DNA of 64,000 bases from Chitinophaga sancti (lineage in GTDB: Bacteria > Bacteroidota > Bacteroidia > Chitinophagales > Chitinophagaceae), in NCBI RefSeq assembly GCF_034424315.1, contig NZ_CP139972.1, positions 5,332,001 through 5,396,000 on the forward strand, in the 5' to 3' direction. The notes below the pieces were generated by a model, which worked only from the letters and a program-made list of their open reading frames with translations, ran no database searches and was not told the origin of the DNA. A program made the translations under genes and the position numbers. This document shows positions 1-10,615 of the stretch, piece after piece (position 1 is the first letter of the stretch; each line of letters begins with the position of its first letter).

Positions 1-95
1 TAATCTTACAATACTAATTTACACCCCTCTTTCCGGTTTTCCTCGTACCATTTCGTTCATTCTTATCCGTTGCCGTTCAATCTGTTCATTCATAT

Positions 96-125
96 AAAAA
101 AAAGACCGGCCAGTGCAAACTGGCC
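96..125 (-). terminator. Intrinsic terminator of the SusCD-GH31 operon
   Basis: Read on the minus strand, a 6-bp GGCCAG/CTGGCC hairpin (108-125) is followed by eight T residues (96-103). It lies 70 bp after the GH31 stop codon, as expected for the end of that operon. Confidence 0.75.
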
Positions 126-193
126 AGCCGTTAATTTTGCCCGCTCCCGGTGGAGGCAACCAATATCTACCCCCAACCGGGTAACAGGCTGCA

Positions 194-2644
194 TCAAAAT
201 TCCACCACAATCCTATCCGCACTATTTTTTATGCTCAGTGCCTGCACCCGGCAAACAGCTGTTGTGGCATACCCACCCTGTGGATCAAAACGGGAAATAG
301 GAGAGAGAAAACTGATGCGTGAAGATTGTAAAGATTGTACCGAACCATTCACCTTCACCTGCTGCAATTGCCCCAAACCATGAAATATCAGACTGATATT
401 ATTAAACTTTGACGTATAGCTGCCCTCCACCTTATCAAAGATCAACCCACCATCATAACGTATCACCCTTTTATAATAAACACCTTTCTCATAATCATAT
501 GTCTGCCCATCATCTTCATAATAAGTAATCGCATTGGCAGTATCACCCTTATATACATGCAAGTACAAAGTGTCACCCGGCCGTTCCGCCGTTGTCTGTA
601 CCAAAGACTGCATCGGTACTATACTACCCGCTTTTACATATACCGGCAACTCATGCATCCCCAATGTATTCACCTTTATCTGCCCTCCTGCTACCTGCTC
701 ATCCGTGTACAAATCATACCATCCCCCTGCCGGAAAATAAATCGCTCCATACTGCTGGTTACTCTCAAACGGCGCAATCATAAATGCATCACCCAACTGA
801 AACTGCTGCTGAAATCGACTATCATACACCCGTGCATCATCCGTATAATTAATTGCCAATGAACGCATCACCGGCAATCCCTTCTCTATCGCCTCATAAA
901 AAACACTATAGATATAAGGCAACAAACGATACCGCAGGTTGATATAATTGCGCGATACCTCCAGCGCCTCTTCCCCAAATGCCCAGGGCTCAGCTGACCT
1001 GGTATTCACCGCCGTATGATTTCTGAAATAAGGCAGAAACGCACCCACTTGCATCCATCTTGTATACAATCCTACCGAAGCATTCCCCGTAAATCCACCA
1101 ATATCCATCCCTGTAAATGCAACACCACTAAGACCCAGGCTATTCATGATGCGCACACCCGCCAGCATATGGTCATCCTCCGCCCTGTTATCCCCGGTCC
1201 AGATGGCAGAATAACGTTGCAAACCCGCATAACCAGCCCTTGTGAGTATAAATGGCCGCTTGTGCATCGCCGCCCTCGCCCCCTCATAACTCGCCCTTAC
1301 CATCTCCAGAGCATATACGTTATGCACCTGCCGATGCGTTGTTCCATGTCCGTCAAAATCAAACAACACATTATCCGGCATCTTCTGCCCCCAAGTCGCA
1401 ATCTCATTCATATCATTCCAAAAACCGGCTACCCCCACATCTACATATGACCTCAATTGCCGCTTCCACCATTCACGCCCCTGCTCATTTGTAAAATCAG
1501 GAAAGTGACACCAACCCGGCCATACCTGCCCGGTATACAATTGCCCATCTACATATTTGATGAACACATTATCCTGCACACCACTCTCATATGCCGCATA
1601 TCCCTTCTCTACCTTTATTCCCGGATCATTGATAACTGTCAGCTCAAAACCCTGCTGCTTCAGTTTACTCACCAACCCCGCCGGGTCAGGAAACCGATCC
1701 TTATCCCAGGTGAACAATTTATACGCATCCATATAATGGATATCCAGCGTAATCCCGTCAGCAGGTATTTTCTTCTCCCTCAATGTCTGCGCAATACGCA
1801 ACACCTCCTGATCAGGATAATAACTATACCTGTTTTGCTGATATCCCAGGCTCCACAATGGCGGCATATGCATCCTCCCGGTCAATCCTGTATAAGCCTG
1901 AATTATACCCGCTACCGAAGGGGCATGTATAAAGTAATAATTCATCTCACCACCTCTCGCCGCAAACGATGAAAACCGGTTATTGCTCGCACCAAAATTG
2001 AAATCAGACTGGTAAGTATTATCCAGAAAAATTCCATATTCCAGTCCATGATGAATCCCTATGTAGAAAGGAATCGTACTATACAATGGATCCTGATCCG
2101 TCCTGTATCCAAATACATCCGAGTTCCAGTTTGTATACGCGTTACCTGTTCTGTCCAGTGGTCCGTTCTTTTCTCCCAGTCCAATGAAGCGTTCTTCCGG
2201 CTGCATTTTCCTGTAAGCCGTCACGGTATTATCCACCCATGATGTCGTCAATCCGTTTTCTTCTTCGTTGATGGGCTTTCCATCCGGGGTATAAAAAGAA
2301 ATGGAGAAAGGCCGCTTACTAATGCGTGCTTGTATAAGCCTGGTTGTTATGGAAATCTGTTCGCCGACTTCCCTAATCACCGCTGCAACAGAAGATGGCC
2401 TGGCCACCACCGCATAAGAAAAATCATCTCCCAGCGGCTGTCTGTCCATTCTTACCCTGATCACGCTATCATTGTATACGCTTATCTGTACATAAGCATG
2501 TGTGGTAGTAAAGCTCACCTGATCTTTGCCAATACGCACCTGTTTTACATCGCCTGCATTCACAACACCATGCTGGGCAAAAAGCGCCCTGTTGCCTGAT
2601 AGCGCCATCAACACTACCATAGCAATCCAAACTAATCTGTTCAT
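194..2644 (-). CDS. Glycoside hydrolase family 31 (alpha-glucosidase-like), secreted
   Basis: This 816-residue protein has a signal peptide (residues 1-23, ending LFAQ), so it is exported to the periplasm or outer membrane. It carries a GH31 N-terminal beta domain, a (beta/alpha)8 barrel and C-terminal beta domains. The family nucleophile lies in GFWNDMNE (D411) and the acid/base is probably D484 in WTGDN. GH31 enzymes are retaining alpha-glycosidases, with alpha-glucosidase and alpha-xylosidase the commonest activities, and exact specificity cannot be read here. It is the last gene of a susC-susD-GH31 operon, 57 bp after susD, so it probably trims alpha-linked oligosaccharides imported by that pair. 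Length is normal for the family. Confidence 0.93.
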   Translation of the reverse strand: MNRLVWIAMVVLMALSGNRALFAQHGVVNAGDVKQVRIGKDQVSFTTTHAYVQISVYNDSVIRVRMDRQPLGDDFSYAVVARPSSVAAVIREVGEQISITTRLIQARISKRPFSISFYTPDGKPINEEENGLTTSWVDNTVTAYRKMQPEERFIGLGEKNGPLDRTGNAYTNWNSDVFGYRTDQDPLYSTIPFYIGIHHGLEYGIFLDNTYQSDFNFGASNNRFSSFAARGGEMNYYFIHAPSVAGIIQAYTGLTGRMHMPPLWSLGYQQNRYSYYPDQEVLRIAQTLREKKIPADGITLDIHYMDAYKLFTWDKDRFPDPAGLVSKLKQQGFELTVINDPGIKVEKGYAAYESGVQDNVFIKYVDGQLYTGQVWPGWCHFPDFTNEQGREWWKRQLRSYVDVGVAGFWNDMNEIATWGQKMPDNVLFDFDGHGTTHRQVHNVYALEMVRASYEGARAAMHKRPFILTRAGYAGLQRYSAIWTGDNRAEDDHMLAGVRIMNSLGLSGVAFTGMDIGGFTGNASVGLYTRWMQVGAFLPYFRNHTAVNTRSAEPWAFGEEALEVSRNYINLRYRLLPYIYSVFYEAIEKGLPVMRSLAINYTDDARVYDSRFQQQFQLGDAFMIAPFESNQQYGAIYFPAGGWYDLYTDEQVAGGQIKVNTLGMHELPVYVKAGSIVPMQSLVQTTAERPGDTLYLHVYKGDTANAITYYEDDGQTYDYEKGVYYKRVIRYDGGLIFDKVEGSYTSKFNNISLIFHGLGQLQQVKVNGSVQSLQSSRISFLSPISRFDPQGGYATTAVCRVQALSIKNSADRIVVEF

Positions 2645-2701
2645 ATGATGACTTTAACAACATCAGCTAACGGCTACAGTACCGTCAGCTGATGTTTGTG
2701 A

Positions 2702-4252
2702 TTAATAACCTGCGTTTTGAACCAGGTTCTTATTAACCGAGAGGTCGCTGGTGGGAATTGGGAATAATAAATATTTAGGATTATCGGCGGGTTTCAACTG
2801 CCATGTATCGAGGAACTTGCCAAAGCGGATCAGATCCTGCCTGCGCCAGCCTTCCCAGTACATTTCACGGCCTCTTTCATCGATCAGGTTATCAAGGGTC
2901 AGCGATGCAAATACGGTCGCACCACGTTTTACACGCAGTTCATTTACGATTACCAATGCACCTGCTGCATCTCCTGTACGCAGCATCGCTTCTGCCTTCA
3001 TCAGCAATACATCTGCATAACGCAGAAATACATAATCATTACTTGCATTGTTTGTATTCCTGGATTCATCAGATGTCAGGTCCGGCGGGTATTTCACTAC
3101 ACGTATACCGCTTACTTCGAGTGTAGCAGGATCTGTTTCCTGCAATTTCACCTCTTTTGTAAAAATGAGCGGATGCCCCTTTCTATCCTGTAATACTTTA
3201 CCACCAGCACCATATTGTTGCCCTATCAGAAAACCTACTTTCAGACCTGTTACATCCGTTACGCCAGGATAATCACCACCCCTGCGGGTGTCGCTCACTT
3301 CAAACTTATCATAGAAATCAGAGATCGTTGTGAAACCATTCCATCCGCTTGGATCCTGGTTATAGTGCAGGGTAGGAGCCCAGTGGCAGTAAGCGTTGTT
3401 ACCACCACGGGAGCTGGCAGTGCTAATACCAGGACCATTGCGCTGGGTGAAGATATTTTCAGTACCTATCACATCATTGTTATAGGCAAAATTGGCAAAG
3501 AAATTATTTGTCAGGTGGTACTTTCCGGAGGCAATGATCTGATCGGCCAATGCTATCACCTTTTGCATGTCAGCGGCGTCGAAGGTGGGCGCTTGCCTGT
3601 TCAGGAATGCACCTCTGTTCAGATACGTTTTCATGAGCAGTGCCCTGGCGCCATTTTTATTTGCCTGATATGCTTTTGCACTATCTGACAATATGGGAAT
3701 AATGGCTTCCAGTTCGCCGATAATATAATCAGCCGCTTCATTTGCTTTCAATACTTTAGGCACATTCAGCAAGGTATCTCCCGGGTTACGGAAAGGTACC
3801 TGCCCCCAGCCATCAAGGGTGGCAAACATTGAGAATGCACGTATAAAACGGGCTTCTGCTGCCTGACTTTCACTGGGATGGAAATTAAGTACGTTCGTGG
3901 CCAGGAACTGTAACTGGAGAATTGCCGTAAACGAATTACCAACAAAGGTATGGTCAGAATTCCAGTTATGCAGTTTCAGTGCACGCCATACACCGTTATC
4001 GTCCCAGTCGCCACCACGGGTAGGCGCAACCGCCTCGTCAGATGTCATTTCACATAATGCCCAATAGTTGGATTGGTCCTGAAAAGGCAGTTGAAGCCCG
4101 TCATAAGCTGTCACCAACAGTGAAGCCACTTTGATTACGGAATCTGCCTGGGTCTTGGTGATAGTGGAACCTAGTTTCTCATCGAGTTTCGTACAGGACG
4201 CCATTCCACCTATTACCAGTACTAATATGATATATGCTATTTTGGATCGCAT
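2702..4252 (-). CDS. SusD/RagB-family outer-membrane glycan-binding lipoprotein
   Basis: A 516-residue lipoprotein with a lipobox ending MASC (Cys20). The architecture is SusD-like: an N-terminal TPR-rich half and a C-terminal RagB/SusD domain, including the typical segment with EGWRRQDLIRFGK and a short final strand. SusD proteins sit as a lid on the SusC barrel and capture glycans at the cell surface. It starts 23 bp after susC and precedes the GH31 gene, so the three genes form one transcription unit. The ligand is not predictable from sequence; the GH31 neighbour suggests an alpha-linked glucan or oligosaccharide. Confidence 0.95.
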   Translation of the reverse strand: MRSKIAYIILVLVIGGMASCTKLDEKLGSTITKTQADSVIKVASLLVTAYDGLQLPFQDQSNYWALCEMTSDEAVAPTRGGDWDDNGVWRALKLHNWNSDHTFVGNSFTAILQLQFLATNVLNFHPSESQAAEARFIRAFSMFATLDGWGQVPFRNPGDTLLNVPKVLKANEAADYIIGELEAIIPILSDSAKAYQANKNGARALLMKTYLNRGAFLNRQAPTFDAADMQKVIALADQIIASGKYHLTNNFFANFAYNNDVIGTENIFTQRNGPGISTASSRGGNNAYCHWAPTLHYNQDPSGWNGFTTISDFYDKFEVSDTRRGGDYPGVTDVTGLKVGFLIGQQYGAGGKVLQDRKGHPLIFTKEVKLQETDPATLEVSGIRVVKYPPDLTSDESRNTNNASNDYVFLRYADVLLMKAEAMLRTGDAAGALVIVNELRVKRGATVFASLTLDNLIDERGREMYWEGWRRQDLIRFGKFLDTWQLKPADNPKYLLFPIPTSDLSVNKNLVQNAGY

Positions 4253-4275
4253 GTCAGTAATTTTTGATCAGTGAT

Positions 4276-7230
4276 TTATAAGGAGAAATTGATACCAGCG
4301 AGGATGCTCCTTGCTGTTGGATAAGGTGAGTATTCAATACCCATAGATGTAACCCCATTGATGTTTTTATCGGTGTTTACTTCAGGATCAAATCCGGTAT
4401 ATTTGGTAATGATAAAGAGGTTCTGACCTGTCAGGTAAATAGATGCTCCTTTTACCACCTTTCCGATATTTCCGATCTTATAACTGAGTGTGATGTTGTC
4501 CATCTTCATGAAATTACCTTTCTCCAGGTAACGGCTGGATACTGTAATCGGGTTGGACAAAGCCTCTTTAGACCCCACCAGTTTGGCCGCAATGTTCCTG
4601 GACCCCAGGTTGCCGATAGGCAATACTGTATTGGCAGTATTATTATAAATATCAAAGCCAAAGGCACCGTGCATATTCACACCCAGTGTCCAGCTTTTGT
4701 AATTAACAGAGGTAATGATCCCCATCATGGTCTTAGGATTGGGTTGCCCCAGAAAGTACATGCTGTTACCATTATCCTTGTATATGCCCTGACCATTGTC
4801 GTCAAAGCCCTCAAACTGCCGTACATAAAAAGAGTTCAAAGGCATGTTGTTCACGAGGCGCTGCGCGTAAGCATTAGATGCACCCTGCCCACTGATAGAA
4901 CCTGTGAGCACCGGAGGGCCATCGTAGTTTTTCAGTTCATTGCGCAGGAAAGTCGCGTTCACACCCAGATCCCAGGTGAAATCTTTGGTAGCCACCACAT
5001 CGCCACGCAGAACGATTTCAAACCCTTTATTGATCACATTTGCTGGCAGGTTTATCCAGTAATTGGATGCAGGTGCCGGCTGAATAGCAGGGAAATTGAA
5101 GAGCAGGTTCGTTGTATTCTTATTAAAATAATCCACGCTACCATACAATCTGCCATTAAAGAAAGCATAGTCAATACCTGCATTCAGCTGTTTGGAACTT
5201 TCCCATTTCAGATTAGGATTTGCCACGTTGCTCAGACTTGCCCCTCCGTTGGAATTGAGCGTATATTGTTCCTGTGCAGCGCCGGCAGGGAATTCCTGGT
5301 TACCGGTAATACCCCAGCCTACACGTAATGAAAGTTGAGAAACGGTCTTATTATCTTTCAGGAAAGCTTCGTTGGCGATGTTCCATTTTGCAGCGAAAGA
5401 TGGGAAGTAACCATATTTATTGTTTTCCCCGAACTTGCTGGAACCATCTGCTCTCAGGGTAGCTGTCAACAGGTATTTATCGAAAAAGTTCAGGTTAGCC
5501 CTGCCGAAAAAGGATTGCAGTTCTGACTTCGGATTTCTGAAAGAAGAAATAAATGTATTGGTTTGAATTGGGTTTTGTAGGATATCTACATACTTCAGCG
5601 CGTCCGTTGAGAAACCCAGGCCCCCCATGCTACGCCCTTTATAATTAAACTGCTGGCTTTCATAACCAACTACAGCACTGAGGAACATGGCTTTGGTCAC
5701 CTGCTTATTATAATTCAGTGTGTGGGTGAACAACTGAGAAGTAAGGGTATTCACCCCATAATAAGCCTGCCCGTTGTCCATCACATTTGGGATATTAATA
5801 AAAGAGGCGATCTGTGTTTCTCTTTCACCCACCTGGTGATTGATACTATAAACAAAACGATACTCCAGATCATCAGTGATTTTGATATAAGGAGAGATGT
5901 TCGCCAGGATACTATTGACATTTACATCATCATCATATGCCGCGGACATCGCTTCCGGATTAATAGCAGATCCCTTTCCTAATATATTGAAAGAACCATC
6001 TGCTTTACGGAGTGCAAGCGTAGGATTCCATTGCAAGGCCTGACCAATGAGGCTGCCTGTAAAACCAGCGTCGTTGGTAATAGGTGCAATCTGTTCTGTA
6101 GTATGTGCCGCCTGAACAGAGTAGTCAACCCCTATCCTTTGGTTGTCCAGGAGTTTGAACTGACCATTTAAGTTAGCTGTATACTTTCTCAAACCGGTTT
6201 TCTTTACAATACCCTGCTGATCGAGCATACCAAAGGAAGCACGGTATACACCATTGTCATTTCCACCGCTGAGGCCCACATTTACATTGTGTGTGATACC
6301 TGTACGCAGAATGCTGTTCATAGGATCTACGCTACTACCTTCATCGCCGGCAGTAAGGTTATATTGTTTCAGGGCTGATCTGTAACCCGCGGCATCCAGT
6401 ACATCCAGCTTTTTCAGGATACTGCTGGCACCGGCAGAATAGTTGAGATCCAGTTTGGGAGGTCCGGATTGGCCTTTTTTAGTAGTAATAATTACTACGC
6501 CATTGGCACCTCTGGCACCATAGATGGCGGTGGCAGATGCATCTTTCAATACATCCATAGACTGGATATCGAAGCTATTGATGAAATTCAGCGGATTGGC
6601 ATCGGGCGTCTGACCCAGGCCATTTGCATTCACAGAGGGTTTTGCTGTACGGCCATCCAATGGCATCCCATCTACTACATATAAAGGTTGGTTACCTGTT
6701 CTTACAGAAGAGTTACCACGAATTCTTACAGTAGTAGCACCACCAGGAGCACCACTGTTATTCATGACCATGAGCCCTGCTACCTTTCCCAGGATCAACT
6801 GATCAGGGGCGGTAACAATCCCCTTGTTAAAATCGGCCGACTTGATCGAGACAACGGAACCTGTCAGGTCTTTTTTTCGGGTGGTACCATAACCTACTAC
6901 GACCACATCAGTGAGGGTAGTGCTGGAAGGAACGAGTGAAATAGAAAACTGAGATTTCCCGGCGATAGCAACTTCCTGTTGATTATAGCCGATGAAAGAA
7001 ATAACGAGGGTCGTGCCATTGGGGGGAACACTCAATTTAAAAGTACCATCTGCAATGGCAGTAGTACCAGTGCTCGTACCTTTTACCTGAATGGTAGCAC
7101 CTGGAACCGGGCTGCCATTTTCGTCAGTTATTTTACCGGTGACGGGCCGGTTCTGGGCGCTGGCTATACCTGCTATTAGCAGCAACGACAAGCATATCAG
7201 CCGCACCTTACAAAACAGGAGAGTGGTCAT
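4276..7230 (-). CDS. SusC/RagA-family TonB-dependent outer-membrane transporter
   Basis: This 984-residue protein has a signal peptide (residues 1-25), a carboxypeptidase-regulatory-like beta-sandwich (about 27-102), the SusC signature around VVVGYGTTRKKDLTGSV (about 110-127), a plug domain and a C-terminal 22-strand barrel. There is no N-terminal STN domain, so it is not of the sigma/anti-sigma type. SusC transporters import oligosaccharides with energy from TonB-ExbBD. It is the first gene of the operon with susD and GH31. The upstream 383 bp carry inverted repeats that may be control sites, and a DUF6377 regulator gene lies just beyond. Confidence 0.95.
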   Translation of the reverse strand: MTTLLFCKVRLICLSLLLIAGIASAQNRPVTGKITDENGSPVPGATIQVKGTSTGTTAIADGTFKLSVPPNGTTLVISFIGYNQQEVAIAGKSQFSISLVPSSTTLTDVVVVGYGTTRKKDLTGSVVSIKSADFNKGIVTAPDQLILGKVAGLMVMNNSGAPGGATTVRIRGNSSVRTGNQPLYVVDGMPLDGRTAKPSVNANGLGQTPDANPLNFINSFDIQSMDVLKDASATAIYGARGANGVVIITTKKGQSGPPKLDLNYSAGASSILKKLDVLDAAGYRSALKQYNLTAGDEGSSVDPMNSILRTGITHNVNVGLSGGNDNGVYRASFGMLDQQGIVKKTGLRKYTANLNGQFKLLDNQRIGVDYSVQAAHTTEQIAPITNDAGFTGSLIGQALQWNPTLALRKADGSFNILGKGSAINPEAMSAAYDDDVNVNSILANISPYIKITDDLEYRFVYSINHQVGERETQIASFINIPNVMDNGQAYYGVNTLTSQLFTHTLNYNKQVTKAMFLSAVVGYESQQFNYKGRSMGGLGFSTDALKYVDILQNPIQTNTFISSFRNPKSELQSFFGRANLNFFDKYLLTATLRADGSSKFGENNKYGYFPSFAAKWNIANEAFLKDNKTVSQLSLRVGWGITGNQEFPAGAAQEQYTLNSNGGASLSNVANPNLKWESSKQLNAGIDYAFFNGRLYGSVDYFNKNTTNLLFNFPAIQPAPASNYWINLPANVINKGFEIVLRGDVVATKDFTWDLGVNATFLRNELKNYDGPPVLTGSISGQGASNAYAQRLVNNMPLNSFYVRQFEGFDDNGQGIYKDNGNSMYFLGQPNPKTMMGIITSVNYKSWTLGVNMHGAFGFDIYNNTANTVLPIGNLGSRNIAAKLVGSKEALSNPITVSSRYLEKGNFMKMDNITLSYKIGNIGKVVKGASIYLTGQNLFIITKYTGFDPEVNTDKNINGVTSMGIEYSPYPTARSILAGINFSL

Positions 7231-7613
7231 AGATCAGTTTTTATTGGTTTGTGGAATATTGATGCCGTATGGAAATAATGAATGGAGGATACGGTCAGGC
7301 ATGCTGACGTACTTAAGTCCATTGGGAAAAAAGAGAAAGAATAGTTTCAGTCTGTTAGTTAGCAGACTGACATCACGACTGTTTCTTTCATAAACTGGAA
7401 TTCAAAAAATGCTGCGCGTCCGGGTCACTACAGGTTACAAAAACTACAACACAGGATTTGGTTGATAATTCAAAATAGAACTGATTAAAGAGGTGGGCAA
7501 TTTATATGGCCCCTATATAGAAAATAAAGATTAAAATAGGTTTCATTTCATAACGAATAAGTTAAAAGTCAGATACTTACAAACGAATTATGAAATTATA
7601 TATATAATGGTTA
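7231..7613. other. Intergenic region upstream of susC
   Basis: No gene was found in these 383 bp. They should contain the susC promoter, but no clean TAnnTTTG element was found on the minus strand. Two inverted repeats stand out: TCAGTCTG/CAGACTGA (7347-7354 and 7363-7370, 8-nt spacer) and CCGTAT/ATACGG (about 7265-7294). The first is a plausible operator or leader hairpin. The 3' end of the regulator gene borders the region at 7614. Confidence 0.4.
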
Positions 7614-9218
7614 TTATAGTGCTTTTATATCCATTAGCCGCTCTTCGAACTCCTCTTTTGGGATGATTGCCTTGTTCTTGATCTTGGTTTTGTAGGTGTA
7701 AATTGTATTAACAGAGTACTCCAGGATCTGGGCAATTTTTACGTTATCATTAATTCCGATCCTTATCAAAGCAAAAATACGAAGATCTGTATTGAGCAAT
7801 TCATCTTCTTTTAGTTTTATCTGATCTTCCTCTTTAAAAAAGGAATTAAAAACAGTAACAAAGTTGGGGAAGATACGCAGGAAGATCCGGTCAAAATTCC
7901 TGAACAACTGTTCCCTTTCATCTTTCAGGTCTATATTATTAACAAGGTATTTGACCTCGCTATATTTATTATCTGATAATTTCTGGTCGGCCAGTTTCTT
8001 GAATTTCTTGATCTTGTCCAGGTAAGCAGAATTAATCTGGAAGCAATAACCGATATATTCTTCTTTGATTTTATTCGCTTCCATCAGTTTCTCGTTAATT
8101 TCCTGTTGAATGGCGTGCGCCGCTGTGATCGTTTGCTGGGCAGATTGTAACTTTTTATACTGCTTAAGGATAATAATAGCCAGCCATACCAAAGCCAGCA
8201 GGAGGAGGGTAACAATGGTAGCATATACGAACAGCATTTTTTTCTGTCCTTCTACCGTATTGATCTTCTCGCCTTCGATAATGGGGAGGATGGCACTTAA
8301 CTGTACTTTTCTAAGTCGCGCACCATAAAACGAGGCATCGGCGACGGCATATTCTATGTACCGCGAGGCATTCTTTACATCCTGCTCTTTAAAAAGGAGG
8401 CTTGCCAGGATGAACATAGCAGTCGTTTCTTTCGTGCTGGATTGAATATCGGCCATCGCTGCGATGGTCATCATAATGATCGCACTATCTTTTTTGCCGG
8501 TACGAATAAAGATGTTTCCGAGTGAAGAAGTAGCAATCGCCGTTTGATGTACTGTAAGGTCTTTATGTGCTACGGCCAGGCGATAATAATAAGCTGCACT
8601 ATCCAGGTTTCCTGCTTTCTGGTACAGCAAGCCATAATTATAGTCATAGCTGAAGCTATGAGGTTTAAAAAGTACCAGTGCTGAATCTATACAGGCACCT
8701 CCCAACCGTGTATATTCCGGTGCAAAATATTGGTCGCTGCTATAATCGGAAAGGTCATAGTAATACCGGCTCTTCAATGCATAATATTCAGCCCTGGCGC
8801 TATCCGGCAATTTGTGTACATCAATCACGGCCAGGTAATCACCAGTTTCCCTAAACATCCCTGAAGACAACAGCACAAACCCCAGTTTAACACCGGCATA
8901 ATTAATACGGGCAGAATCCCTCATTTTCTCCGCCAGCGATTTTAGTTCCTGGGCATAGGCAAATGCAGAATCAAATTTGAAAACCTTGAATTGCTCGTAT
9001 AGTTGCTGGCAGATCTCGAATTGTTCCCGTAGGGAGAGGGAATGTGTGCTGACCAGCTCAGCCCTCAGTAAATTGATCTGCCTGAGTTTATTTTCATCAT
9101 ACATGGAAGCCTGTTCAATAGTATGGTTCAACCGTTCCAGCAGGCTGTCATTTTGGGGAAAGGCATGGAGCAGCCCATAATGCATGAGCAAAAACAGCGA
9201 GATGATCTTACACTTCAT
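7614..9218 (-). CDS. DUF6377-type membrane regulator with TPR sensor and HTH domain
   Basis: A 534-residue protein with an N-terminal signal/anchor, then a helical TPR-like region (about 30-310), one transmembrane helix (about 326-349, rich in L/I/V), a coiled-coil stretch and a C-terminal LuxR-like helix-turn-helix (about 480-520, around VKIAQILEYSVNTIYTYKTK). This layout matches Bacteroidota DUF6377/SusR-like regulators, which sense periplasmic signals and control nearby polysaccharide loci. Its position directly upstream of susC, on the same strand, supports control of that operon. Direct regulation and the inducer are inference. Confidence 0.85.
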   Translation of the reverse strand: MKCKIISLFLLMHYGLLHAFPQNDSLLERLNHTIEQASMYDENKLRQINLLRAELVSTHSLSLREQFEICQQLYEQFKVFKFDSAFAYAQELKSLAEKMRDSARINYAGVKLGFVLLSSGMFRETGDYLAVIDVHKLPDSARAEYYALKSRYYYDLSDYSSDQYFAPEYTRLGGACIDSALVLFKPHSFSYDYNYGLLYQKAGNLDSAAYYYRLAVAHKDLTVHQTAIATSSLGNIFIRTGKKDSAIIMMTIAAMADIQSSTKETTAMFILASLLFKEQDVKNASRYIEYAVADASFYGARLRKVQLSAILPIIEGEKINTVEGQKKMLFVYATIVTLLLLALVWLAIIILKQYKKLQSAQQTITAAHAIQQEINEKLMEANKIKEEYIGYCFQINSAYLDKIKKFKKLADQKLSDNKYSEVKYLVNNIDLKDEREQLFRNFDRIFLRIFPNFVTVFNSFFKEEDQIKLKEDELLNTDLRIFALIRIGINDNVKIAQILEYSVNTIYTYKTKIKNKAIIPKEEFEERLMDIKAL

Positions 9219-9273
9219 TCGTTCAATTTTGTGGAATTGGGTGGAGTATGGTACTCCTAAGCACTACAATTAT

Positions 9274-10314
9274 CTACGAAGCTGCGCCGGCCTCCTTATC
9301 TTCCTCATCGTAACCGGTTATTCCGTTTTTAAACTTCCAATATATGCGCTTTCTGAGACCTTCGGGTGACAGCACCCTCATTCCATCTCCATATCCCAGT
9401 ATTTCTCTTTCGAGTTCCAGATTCAGCTGAACCTTGATTTTGATGACAATGCCATCTGACCTCGTCTCAACAATTTCCTGGGAATGGTGCATGGGTTTAG
9501 TAGCAATATAAGGCGCATGTTCCTGGCTAACAAATAGTTTTACATTCTTTGCACTTTTTTCACTGGAAACAGTCACGCCGACTACGTCATGGTAAAACTC
9601 CACAGGGGAGATACGGCCATTTTCTACATACAGCGCTTCCTGGCAAAAGCAGATAGATTCAATTCTATCCAGGGCCAGGTTCTGAATTTGTGCATTCTTA
9701 TTTTTTACACCTACCGCAAACCACCTGTTCTTAAATTCTTTCAGCCACCACACATGGAACTCAAAGGTGCTTTCTGACCTGGCCTTGAATGACTGGTAGG
9801 TAATAGTAACTGCCTTCTGCTGGATGATCGATTGATAAACGATTTCCAGGTGTTCCAGCCCCTTGAGGCGCTCGTTCTTTTCAAAATCGATGACAGACTC
9901 TGTATGGTTAGCGGCAGAGTAAACGTGGTCTTCCAGCTTTTGTACCACTTCATTCAGATTGGTGAAATGGGAGAAACCCTTAAACTGTTTCAGGATTTCA
10001 ACCGCTTCATTCATCCTTCCCAGATCCTGTTCACTGAGTGGAATATTCGTGATACTATAGTCAGCTTCTTCATATGTATAATACTTCTTTTCGACTACAA
10101 TGATCGGTGCATTATATCCCAGTTTGTCGCTACGCATGGTTTGAATATCCGCCTGAACAGAGCGCCGGCTGATACCTTTGTCAATACCTTCATAATCGTA
10201 CAGCGCATCGGATACAGCGTTTATCAGGTCTTCCAGAGTCCACCTCCTGCGGCGGTTTCTCAAGCAGGCATCAATGGTTTTATATCGGATCAAAGCATTC
10301 TTATTCGCGGGCAT
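9274..10314 (-). CDS. WYL-domain transcriptional regulator
   Basis: A 346-residue protein with an N-terminal winged-helix region (about 1-75, including SRRSVQADIQTM), a middle linker and a WYL domain (about 145-330). The WYL fold is a ligand- or nucleic-acid-sensing module. Family members often regulate stress, DNA-damage or defence genes, and some have other roles. It lies 55 bp upstream of the DUF6377 gene on the same strand and could share transcription with it, but no functional link is evident. The start is an ATG in ATGCCCGCG, with no strong ribosome-binding site, which is normal in this phylum. Confidence 0.9.
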   Translation of the reverse strand: MPANKNALIRYKTIDACLRNRRRRWTLEDLINAVSDALYDYEGIDKGISRRSVQADIQTMRSDKLGYNAPIIVVEKKYYTYEEADYSITNIPLSEQDLGRMNEAVEILKQFKGFSHFTNLNEVVQKLEDHVYSAANHTESVIDFEKNERLKGLEHLEIVYQSIIQQKAVTITYQSFKARSESTFEFHVWWLKEFKNRWFAVGVKNKNAQIQNLALDRIESICFCQEALYVENGRISPVEFYHDVVGVTVSSEKSAKNVKLFVSQEHAPYIATKPMHHSQEIVETRSDGIVIKIKVQLNLELEREILGYGDGMRVLSPEGLRKRIYWKFKNGITGYDEEDKEAGAAS

Positions 10315-10615
10315 CTACAGGATATTTTTTCAAAAAGTAGGGAAAATAATTAATTGCGCAAAAAAACTGCGCAGTGGGTAATGACTTTTGTATTGTCATC
10401 TTAACAATAACGACAACACGAACTTTTACGGCCTTTCATCCATTTGGGAACCACGGTTCAATTTTTGGTTTGTTAATTTTAGGAGTGGCTTTTTCAAGCC
10501 GCTCTAATTTTTCCTTCTCCCGAAAAAATTCATAATCAACAACTTACATCTCCAAAAAACAAAACCCCTGTTTTCAGGGATTCTCAGGGATCGCAATCCG
10601 CACTACTTTTACATC
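10315..10615. other. Divergent intergenic region, WYL regulator / hypothetical gene
   Basis: About 300 bp without a gene between two divergent genes. An imperfect -7-like element, TACTTTTA, lies about 10 bp before the plus-strand start at 10616. No clear operator, RNA or terminator was seen. Confidence 0.3.

Noticed and set aside
19-222. Minus-strand ORF at the window start
   Set aside because: It overlaps the end of the GH31 gene and its terminator; composition is not protein-like.
1016-1972. Several plus-strand ORFs opposite the GH31 gene
   Set aside because: They are antisense frames of a strongly supported gene, with Pro/His/Ile-rich translations.
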